Shown one piece after another: positions 1 to 5,582 of a stretch of DNA of 7,552 nt. The notes under the pieces were generated by a model. That model saw only the letters and a program-made list of their open reading frames with translations. It ran no database searches and was not told the DNA's origin. The translations under genes were made by a program, and so were the position numbers. Source of the stretch: an uncultured Lentisphaeria bacterium (lineage in GTDB: Bacteria; Verrucomicrobiota; Lentisphaeria; JABSQK01; CAJWLW01); contig CAJWLW010000243.1 in assembly GCA_913042885.1 (NCBI GenBank), positions 1 to 7,552 on the forward strand. The letters run 5' to 3'. Position 1 is the first letter of the stretch. Every line of letters begins with the position of its first letter.

Positions 1-1
1 C

Positions 2-33
2 CAGTAACAAGAATTCGCATGGTCACGTTACTG
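2..33. repeat. 7-bp inverted repeat downstream of the carboxypeptidase
   Basis: CAGTAAC at 2-8 and GTTACTG at 27-33 are perfectly complementary across an 18-base loop. It lies just beyond the carboxypeptidase stop codon on the minus strand. The loop is long and no T-run follows, so a terminator is not supported; it may be chance. Confidence 0.3.
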
Positions 34-41
34 CGGTTCGT

Positions 42-2309
42 TCACTGTCTGTTCACATTGAGGTAATCGGCCGAGATCAGCGTCGAGCCGGGTACCGAAA
101 AATCGTTTCGCCTGTCAGAGGCCGCCTCTTCGGTCGACACAATGTTGCGGCCGGCAGAGGCAGATGCAAAGCGCACCTTAAACGTGAAATCACCCGCTAT
201 CAAGGCAACTGCGAGATTCGTATCGATCGGCGAATCGAGGAAGAATTGGTACTCCACCTCCACACCGTCGTCGTGGGCCGGGATGGTTGCCACGCGTTCG
301 GGCTGATCTTGGGGCAGCAGTTCGGTGCTCTGCCAGTTCGTGTCACCGACCGGCCGCCAGTCCAGCCGGCAGGTTGTCGGCAGCACCGGCAGCTCGACGT
401 CGAGTCGCGTGTGATCCGGCAAACCATTGGCATCGTCACCGCTCGCGACGTCCACGCCGTACTGCTGCAAAGTGCCGTGCAGCACCGGCACCGTAACCTC
501 GATTGCGAACGGCTGACCAGCCGGTGCGTCGATCTGTGCCGCCCCAGCGTACTCGATCACCGGCGTCGCTATGTCGCGGAAAAATGTGTCATAGCGCCCC
601 GGCGCCAGCAGCCGATGGTAGTCGCCGGTGTGCGGGGTGTTGCCGCGATCGGTCCACACCGGCAGTGGTGGATTGACCGCGGCTGTCGCCCCGATAAACG
701 CCTGGGTCGCGACGCTGGCGTACACCCAGTAGCCGGCGAACGGCTGCAGCTCGACATCCGTGGCCAGGCGCTGATATGACAAAGCACCGTTCTGGTCGTC
801 CCGAACCACCGTGAACAGTACCGGTGCCAGAGCCTCATCGACCGGCAGAAAGCCGTAGCCATGCGAACCGATGAGATTCCAACCGGTATCGAGTGGCAAC
901 GCATCACTGGTTGCCGGCGTGCCGTAGACTGTCCGTGTCGTTGCTGCTGCATAGTGAACCCAGTATGCGACACCGGCCACGATGGTGTCGGGATTGACAT
1001 AGCTGTTCGTCGCCGCGTCATAGGCCAGGACGTCGCTGGCGTCCGGAAACACGTCGGACGGCGCCGCGGAAACCGGTGTGACCGGCAGAGACGCCAGGTT
1101 CCAGCCGGCGTTCAGTGGCAATCTCACCGCCACCGGACCGTCGCCTGAGATGCCGACATGCACCGTTGCCGACAGCGGTTCTGCGGAGTCCGCGGAAGTG
1201 ACGAAGCCGCGCACGCCGCCGTGCACCAGTCGTGCATACTCCAGCATTGCGGCACGGTTGTTGTGGGCGGCGCCGGCCCAGAAATTTTCGATTGTCCCGT
1301 AGTCCGGCGCCTTGGTGGACGAGAACTCGATGGTCGTCTCGATGCAGCCGTGAAATCGATAGTTCCAATCGGCCATTTCGCCGTTGATTGCGAACCATGC
1401 GCGGCCGTTGATAATGCCGTTCTCCCAGTCGCCGGTATTGACTGCGGCCATTGTCGGGTTCAGTGCGGTGTAGGCAAAACACAGTTCCCGGGCGAGCGGC
1501 GTCTCAGGAAACATCTCCGCTGCATTCAGGTGATCGTGTGCGTGCCCCCATGGGTAGACAATGCCGACGGCGCCGCTGTGCAGGCCGGCGGACAGCACGA
1601 AGTTGCGGGCTGCGGTCCAGTCCATGACCGCCACCGTCTCCGGCTGCAACGGCGGTTCGGTACCGGCTGGATGTGTCGGGCTGGGAAAGTTGCGATTGAG
1701 GTCGTAGCCGGCAGTGTTGTAACGGTTGTGGGCGACGTATCCGTCCGGATTCATGATCGGCAGCACATGAATGTCGGTGCCGTCCACCAGTGCCGTGACG
1801 CCCGGGTCCGTACCATAAGAGGTGAGCAGGTGCTCAATGAACCGCATCGCCATTTCCTGCCCGATGGCTTCGTTGCCGTGCATGTTGGCGACGTACTTAA
1901 ATTCCGGCTCAAACTCCTCGACCAGCGGGTTGTCGGTGATTTGCATCACCAGAATGGGCCGGGCAAGTATCGAAGTACCGATCTGGTATAGGCGGCAGAG
2001 GTTCGGAAACTGCTGGGCCCAAGTCTGCAGATCCGCTTCTATGTCCTCAAGCGCAGGATAGCCGCTGGCCCGCAGTTGCCGCGGGACACTGTCGCAGGTG
2101 AAGCCACGGGCCGTTAATTCGGCAATAGCGGCGTCTGAGGCATCGGCGTGAAAACAGTCGGCGATACGGTTGACGACATTGAGGTTCGGGATATTGACAG
2201 GCACCGTTTGGCCGGGGGGGAGGCGAAACGTAATTGCGCGATAGTCGGTGCCATGCAGCAGCGCGGCAGTGACGACGAACGTCGTCACGATTGGCAGTGG
2301 GGACATCAC
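42..2309 (-). CDS. Zinc carboxypeptidase, peptidase family M14, with split transthyretin-like domain
   Basis: Predicted exported metallocarboxypeptidase that removes C-terminal residues from peptides; the substrate is unknown. Numbering is from the GTG at 2309. A hydrophobic N-terminus (about 4-19) resembles a signal peptide but lacks a basic n-region. The M14 core spans about 83-345: zinc ligands H144 and E147 (NMHGNE) and H244 (LHSGA), substrate-binding N205/R206 (DLNRNFP), MNPDGY at 186-191, and catalytic E328 in TTIEFSSTKAP. This pattern fits the carboxypeptidase N/E/D (M14B) branch, which carries a transthyretin-like domain after the core. Here that domain begins at GVRGFVT (365), breaks after about 385 and resumes with TGDYHRLLAPGRYD (561-574). 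The insertion between holds two W-N-L...Y-W-V repeats. Residues 590-755 look beta-rich and were not recognised. No anchor or sorting motif was seen. The GTG start is favoured by AGGA 10 bases upstream; the adjacent ATG at 2306 is equally possible. It lies 21 bases downstream of the phosphatase gene, so co-transcription is likely. Confidence 0.93.
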   Translation of the reverse strand: MMSPLPIVTTFVVTAALLHGTDYRAITFRLPPGQTVPVNIPNLNVVNRIADCFHADASDAAIAELTARGFTCDSVPRQLRASGYPALEDIEADLQTWAQQFPNLCRLYQIGTSILARPILVMQITDNPLVEEFEPEFKYVANMHGNEAIGQEMAMRFIEHLLTSYGTDPGVTALVDGTDIHVLPIMNPDGYVAHNRYNTAGYDLNRNFPSPTHPAGTEPPLQPETVAVMDWTAARNFVLSAGLHSGAVGIVYPWGHAHDHLNAAEMFPETPLARELCFAYTALNPTMAAVNTGDWENGIINGRAWFAINGEMADWNYRFHGCIETTIEFSSTKAPDYGTIENFWAGAAHNNRAAMLEYARLVHGGVRGFVTSADSAEPLSATVHVGISGDGPVAVRLPLNAGWNLASLPVTPVSAAPSDVFPDASDVLAYDAATNSYVNPDTIVAGVAYWVHYAAATTRTVYGTPATSDALPLDTGWNLIGSHGYGFLPVDEALAPVLFTVVRDDQNGALSYQRLATDVELQPFAGYWVYASVATQAFIGATAAVNPPLPVWTDRGNTPHTGDYHRLLAPGRYDTFFRDIATPVIEYAGAAQIDAPAGQPFAIEVTVPVLHGTLQQYGVDVASGDDANGLPDHTRLDVELPVLPTTCRLDWRPVGDTNWQSTELLPQDQPERVATIPAHDDGVEVEYQFFLDSPIDTNLAVALIAGDFTFKVRFASASAGRNIVSTEEAASDRRNDFSVPGSTLISADYLNVNRQ
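687..1121 (-). repeat. Two-copy protein repeat (GWNL...YWV) within the carboxypeptidase
   Basis: Two diverged copies of about 70 residues lie at residues 397-464 (bases 918-1121) and 471-541 (bases 687-899). Both begin LPL(N/D)xGWNL and end with YWV about 50 residues later, followed by a short strand and a glycine. Similar GWNL...GYWV units are known in extracellular bacterial proteins, often near the C-terminus. Here the pair sits inside the transthyretin-like domain rather than after it. The copies share the anchor motifs but little else, so this is an old duplication at the protein level, not a DNA repeat. Confidence 0.7.
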
Positions 2310-2330
2310 AGGATGACAGTCCTGGTGCGT

Positions 2331-3128
2331 TCAGACAAAGAGACAAACCGCAGTGATGTTATCGGCACCACTGTTCGTGAGGGAAACATTGACGAGATTA
2401 TACACACTTTGAGTTGCCGCGTCGCCGGCATTGAGCTGCTCCGAGATCAGCTCGGTGTCGATATACGATGACACGCCGTCACTGCAGAAGAGATAACGAT
2501 CGCCCTTGGCGATGGTGTGCTCACAGAATTCGATGCGCAGGTGTTCGAACGTCCCCAGGCAGTTGGTCAGAGTTTGCGCCAGCGGGTGGGCTTCTGCCTC
2601 TTCGGCGGTCATCCCGCCGCTCTCGATCATCTCGTTCATCCAGTTGTGATCGGAGGTGAGCAGGCGGATGGTCCCGTTGCGCATGCGGTAGCAGCGGCTG
2701 TCGCCGATCTGGGCGATGATCAGCTTGTTCCGCCAGACAATCCCGATAGTGGCGGTGGTGCCCATTTTCCAGCGGATATTGAGCTTCTGGTTAATGGCGT
2801 AGATTTGCTGATTGGCGTTGGCAAGTCCCTGGTCGAGGAAGCCGCGCACGCTGCTCTTGTTCTTGAACTGGGCATGGCCGTTCTTGTTCCAGCTCGCTAT
2901 CAGCGACCGAGTTGCCAGGTAGCTGGCGATCTCGCCGCCCTCGTGACCGCCCATGCCGTCGGCAACCCCGAGCAGTATAGCGTTGTCCCACGGATTGCGG
3001 ATGCAGATGTAGGTGTCCTCGTTGTGTTTGCGCACCCGGCCGACATGAGTGTCGGCAGCGATCGTGCAATGTTCGAGGAGTGGATTAGGCTTCTCTTTCA
3101 GCCCCAGCAAATTGCGCAGGATGGACAT
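2331..3128 (-). CDS. PP2C-family Ser/Thr protein phosphatase
   Basis: A stand-alone cytoplasmic phosphatase of the PPM/PP2C type (Stp/PstP-like), expected to hydrolyse phospho-Ser/Thr using bound Mn2+ or Mg2+. Numbered from the ATG at 3128 (265 residues), the family motifs appear in order: VGRVRKHNED (29-38), VADGMGGHEGGE (55-66), MGTTAT (122-127), QIGDSR (140-145), TSDH (158-161), FCSDG (214-218) and GADNITAV (254-261). The metal-binding aspartates D38, D57, D217 and D256 are all present. The length is normal for a bacterial catalytic domain alone, and no membrane segment, kinase or FHA domain is attached. A TTG at 3161 would add 11 residues (NKSTLKHALS region), but neither start has a Shine-Dalgarno sequence, so the ATG is preferred. 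The gene precedes the carboxypeptidase by 21 bases. Such enzymes usually oppose Hanks-type kinases; none is visible in this window. Confidence 0.93.
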   Translation of the reverse strand: MSILRNLLGLKEKPNPLLEHCTIAADTHVGRVRKHNEDTYICIRNPWDNAILLGVADGMGGHEGGEIASYLATRSLIASWNKNGHAQFKNKSSVRGFLDQGLANANQQIYAINQKLNIRWKMGTTATIGIVWRNKLIIAQIGDSRCYRMRNGTIRLLTSDHNWMNEMIESGGMTAEEAEAHPLAQTLTNCLGTFEHLRIEFCEHTIAKGDRYLFCSDGVSSYIDTELISEQLNAGDAATQSVYNLVNVSLTNSGADNITAVCLFV

Positions 3129-3224
3129 GGAAAGCGCGTGTTTCAGTGTGCTTTTGTTCAAGGGGGTAAAATATCGGATTTCGGCTGAATTTCCAGCAGG
3201 CCATTACGTCAAAACTCCATGACC

Positions 3225-3246
3225 CCGTCATCCTGCGGGATGACGG
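3225..3246. repeat. 9-bp perfect hairpin (CCGTCATCC / GGATGACGG)
   Basis: The arms at 3225-3233 and 3238-3246 are perfectly complementary around the four-base loop TGCG. The GTCATCC...GGATGAC form resembles the short dispersed palindromes (REP-like) often found between genes in Proteobacteria. No T-run follows on either strand, so it is not called a terminator. Confidence 0.7.
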
Positions 3247-3305
3247 TGGGTTGGGGACGTGATTCTCGCCGGCAAACTCTGTCCCAAAGTGTCAGTGGCG
3301 AGTGA

Positions 3306-3343
3306 CACGCTACCGCGAGAGGCATCCCATTCCGGGTAGCGTG
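3306..3343. repeat. 9-bp inverted repeat (CACGCTACC / GGTAGCGTG)
   Basis: Perfect complementary arms lie at 3306-3314 and 3335-3343, separated by 20 bases. It abuts the stronger hairpin at 3346-3371, so the two would stack as consecutive stem-loops if the region is transcribed. Its function is not known from sequence. Confidence 0.6.
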
Positions 3344-3345
3344 CA

Positions 3346-3371
3346 TTCCCGAACACACGAGTGTTCGGGAA
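3346..3371. repeat. 11-bp perfect hairpin (TTCCCGAACAC / GTGTTCGGGAA)
   Basis: The strongest inverted repeat in the window: arms at 3346-3356 and 3361-3371 with a four-base loop, ACGA. It lies about 90 bases upstream of the promoter -35 box and lacks a downstream T-run. It could be a repeat-family palindrome, a protein-binding site or a stem in an untranslated RNA; the sequence does not decide between these. Confidence 0.75.
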
Positions 3372-3454
3372 CGGATGAAGCTGCCCATGCGTACCGTGAA
3401 CCAGGAGCGCAGAGGTATCGTGGTACTTTTGTTGCTTGGTGCTGCGGGCCGGTA

Positions 3455-3497
3455 AAGCTATTTTACACTGCGAATCTATGGATTATAGTAATAGCTT
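3455..3497. promoter_or_regulatory. Inverted repeat bracketing the promoter (AAGCTATT / AATAGCTT), possible operator
   Basis: The 8-base arms at 3455-3462 and 3490-3497 are perfectly complementary. The left arm ends at the first base of the -35 box, and the right arm begins directly after the -10 box and covers the likely transcription start. The arms are separated by 27 bases. This could be two half-sites for a repressor, or chance in an AT-rich promoter. The position is seen directly; the regulatory role is inferred. Confidence 0.35.
3462..3489 (+). promoter_or_regulatory. Sigma70-type promoter for the EF-G-like/S1 operon
   Basis: TTTACA at 3462-3467 (5 of 6 to TTGACA) and TATAGT at 3484-3489 (5 of 6 to TATAAT) are separated by 16 bases, in an AT-rich patch that stands out from the GC-rich surroundings. 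Transcription would start near 3495-3498, giving a leader of roughly 65 bases to the ATG at 3561, or about 20 bases to the alternative GTG at 3519. It is correctly placed to drive the downstream gene group. Confidence 0.65.
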
Positions 3498-3509
3498 CGT
3501 TGTGAATCA

Positions 3510-3521
3510 GGGAGTGGTGTG
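3510..3521 (+). promoter_or_regulatory. Shine-Dalgarno-like GGGAG with GTG, alternative start of EF-G-like gene
   Basis: GGGAG at 3510-3514 lies four bases before a GTG at 3519 that is in frame with the EF-G-like gene. It is the best ribosome-binding sequence near the gene start; the ATG at 3561 has only a weak GAG-type site. The spacing is short and the added 14 residues (MLNHCDHKTDEIES) look unlike an EF-G N-terminus, so the choice of start is open. Confidence 0.4.
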
Positions 3522-3560
3522 CTCAACCACTGTGACCATAAAACCGACGAGATCGAATCC

Positions 3561-5582
3561 ATGAACAACACGCCAGCCGAACAAGTACGCAATTTCACCA
3601 TCGCCGGTCACGCCGGTTCCGGTAAGACCGCCCTGTCTGACCTCATCCTGTTCAAGTCGGGTGCTGTAGCCCGCCTTGGCAGCGTTGACCAGAAGACCAG
3701 TGTGTCCGATTACCGTCCCGAAGAGCAGGAGAAAGGGTGCAGCCTCTATGCCTCGCCGATGACCTGCGAATGGAATGACACGCGCCTCTTTTTCATCGAT
3801 ACCCCGGGTAATGCGGATTTCTTTGGCGACGCGGTAGCGGCCTTGAACATCTGTGACATGGCACTGGTCGTGGTTGACGGTGTCGGTGGCGTTGAGATCG
3901 GTACCACGCGCTCCTGGCGTGTCTGCCGCCAGCACAACATTCCGCGCGCTATCCTGATCAACAGTCTCGATCGCGAGAACAGCGATTTTAACCGTGTCCT
4001 GGAATCCGTTCAGGAAGCCTACGGCCGCACAGCCTGTGTCCCGATGACTATCCCGGTGGGCGCGGAAGCAAATTTCAGCAAGGTCGTGAGTGTCCTGGGT
4101 TCCGACGATATTCCCGACGAGCTAGCCGATGAGGTGAAGGCGTACAAGAGCCAGTTGACGGATACGGCTGCGGAGTCGGACGAAGAACTGATGATGCGCT
4201 ACCTCGAAGGAGAGGAGCTTACCGAAGAGGAAATCGTTGCCGGCCTGCATTCCGCCATCATCAGCGGTGATCTTATTCCTGTATTCGCGGGCAGTGTCGG
4301 TGAGGACATCGGTATCGAAGAGTTGCTCAACGGCCTTGTGAGCCTGGGACCCAATCCGCTTGTTCGCGGGTCAATACCGACCAACAACGGTGACCTGGAG
4401 ATTACCACTGAGGGTAGCGGCCACGCTTTTGTCTTCAAGTCACTGATCGACCCGTTCGTTGGCCAGCTCAACATGTTCCGCGTCTATTCCGGCACGTTCA
4501 CGGCGGATTCGGAACTGCGCAACGTTACGCAGGGCGAGAAAGACCGCATCGGCGGGCTTCTGGCGGTCAACGGCAAGGACCAGGAACCGATTGACAGCGC
4601 CGGCCCCGGTGATATCATCGCCATCGCCAAGCTCAAGAACACCAAGATCAACGACACCGTCAACACAGATGGCAGTGAGGCGCAGTTTCTGCCGATCGTC
4701 TTTCCGAAGCCGACGATGTCCTACGCCTGCTATGCCGTGAAAAAGGGTGAGGAAGACAAAATCACCACCGGCTTGTTGAAGCTCTCGGAGGAAGATCCGA
4801 CGGCCCAGATACGTCGTGACGCCGAGACCCATGAGATCCTGCTCGACGGCCTGGGTGACCAGCATCTGTCGATTATTGTCGGCCGACTCAAGGCGAACTA
4901 CAAGGTCGACGTCGAACTGCGCACGCCGAAAGTGCCCTACCGTGAGGCGGTCACGGGTAACGGCAAGGCTGTTTACCGGCACAAGAAGCAGACCGGTGGT
5001 CACGGGCAGTTCGCGGAAGTGCATCTGCGCGTAGAAGTGACCGAGGAAGAGTTCGAATTCGTCAACGAAGTTGTCGGCGGTAACATTCCGCGAAACTTCA
5101 TTCCTGCCGTCGAGAAGGGCGTACGTGCCGCCATGGAGCGCGGACCGCTGGCCAACTGCCGCGTCATTGGCATCCGTTCCGTTGTATATGACGGCAAGCA
5201 CCACCCGGTCGATTCCTCCGACATGGCGTTCCAGATCGCCTCACGCAGCGCCTTTCGCGAAGCTATGCGGAGTGCTACACCGATTCTCCTCGAGCCGATC
5301 CAGACGGTTCGCGTCACGGTGCCGGACGAGTACATGGGTGATATCCACGGCGACCTGAATCACCGCCGCGGTCGCATCCTCGGCATGGAAATGGAGGAAG
5401 GTCTGCAGGTCGTGCAAGCCGAAGTGCCGCTGTCCGAGATGTTCAGTTACTCGACGCAGTTGCGATCATTGACTCAGGGGCGCGGTTCCTTCGACATGGA
5501 GTTCGCTCGCTACGAGCGGGTGCCGGCCAACATTGCCAAGGACATCCAAGACAAGGCTGCCAAAGAAGCGGAAGACGAATAA
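3561..5582 (+). CDS. Elongation factor G-like translational GTPase with divergent G motifs
   Basis: An EF-G paralogue of the EF-G-like (FusA2-type) group, 673 residues from the ATG at 3561 and close to usual EF-G length. The P-loop GHAGSGKT is at 16-23, domain II at about 290-385, domain III at about 390-465 (LLDGLGDQHLSIIVGRLK), domain IV at about 466-585 (TGGHGQFAEV at 478-487), and domain V at about 586-660 (GDIHGDLNHRRG; RSLTQGRGSFDM). The overall fold is therefore complete. G motifs deviate: RGIT is KGCS (58-61), DTPGH is DTPGN (80-84), NKxD is NSLD (134-137), and SA is SV (245-246). The missing DTPGH histidine is the residue that promotes GTP hydrolysis in canonical EF-G. An in-frame GTG at 3519, with GGGAG four bases upstream, would add 14 residues; ATG is preferred because EF-G homologues begin near this point, though its own ribosome site is weak. 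It is followed by an S1 gene through a TAATG overlap. It is probably not the housekeeping EF-G. Confidence 0.93.
   Translation: MNNTPAEQVRNFTIAGHAGSGKTALSDLILFKSGAVARLGSVDQKTSVSDYRPEEQEKGCSLYASPMTCEWNDTRLFFIDTPGNADFFGDAVAALNICDMALVVVDGVGGVEIGTTRSWRVCRQHNIPRAILINSLDRENSDFNRVLESVQEAYGRTACVPMTIPVGAEANFSKVVSVLGSDDIPDELADEVKAYKSQLTDTAAESDEELMMRYLEGEELTEEEIVAGLHSAIISGDLIPVFAGSVGEDIGIEELLNGLVSLGPNPLVRGSIPTNNGDLEITTEGSGHAFVFKSLIDPFVGQLNMFRVYSGTFTADSELRNVTQGEKDRIGGLLAVNGKDQEPIDSAGPGDIIAIAKLKNTKINDTVNTDGSEAQFLPIVFPKPTMSYACYAVKKGEEDKITTGLLKLSEEDPTAQIRRDAETHEILLDGLGDQHLSIIVGRLKANYKVDVELRTPKVPYREAVTGNGKAVYRHKKQTGGHGQFAEVHLRVEVTEEEFEFVNEVVGGNIPRNFIPAVEKGVRAAMERGPLANCRVIGIRSVVYDGKHHPVDSSDMAFQIASRSAFREAMRSATPILLEPIQTVRVTVPDEYMGDIHGDLNHRRGRILGMEMEEGLQVVQAEVPLSEMFSYSTQLRSLTQGRGSFDMEFARYERVPANIAKDIQDKAAKEAEDE

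Larger units (their letters stand above)
3129..3560. other. Divergent intergenic region, non-coding, rich in inverted repeats
   Basis: This stretch separates the minus-strand phosphatase from the plus-strand EF-G-like gene. It holds several inverted repeats between 3225 and 3371 and a promoter pointing right at 3462-3489. The only open frame of any length (about 67 codons, GTG at 3302) runs through the hairpins and the promoter and resembles no known protein, so it is not called. None of the hairpins is followed by a T-run, so I see no convincing intrinsic terminator. Weaker pairs include GGGAC/GTCCC (3254-3258 with 3281-3285) and GTGTCA/TGACAC (3289-3294 with 3303-3308). Confidence 0.75.

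Noticed and set aside
38..54. Short direct repeat GTTCAC...GTTCAC at the carboxypeptidase end
   Set aside because: Six bases only, partly inside the coding end; not distinguishable from chance and not an attachment site by itself.
1158..1991. 277-codon plus-strand frame opposite the carboxypeptidase
   Set aside because: It is a shadow of the M14 catalytic core, whose zinc-site motifs establish the minus strand as coding.
3162..3230. Promoter for the phosphatase gene on the minus strand
   Set aside because: A TTGACG-like -35 is visible around 3206-3211 but no -10 box at acceptable spacing; TATTTT near 3170 has no matching -35.
3225..3246. Intrinsic terminator
   Set aside because: The stem is good, but no T-run follows on either strand and it lies upstream of both gene blocks, where no transcript needs to end.
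3391..3434. GTACC...GGTAC stem followed by TTTTGTT as a possible terminator
   Set aside because: There are only five paired bases across a 26-base loop, and the T-stretch is interrupted; no gene ends nearby.
3302..3505. 67-codon plus-strand frame in the intergenic region
   Set aside because: It starts with GTG without a ribosome site, crosses the hairpins and the promoter, and has unusual composition.
4440..5204. 254-codon minus-strand frame opposite the EF-G-like gene
   Set aside because: It lies entirely within conserved EF-G domains on the other strand and shows no family signature.
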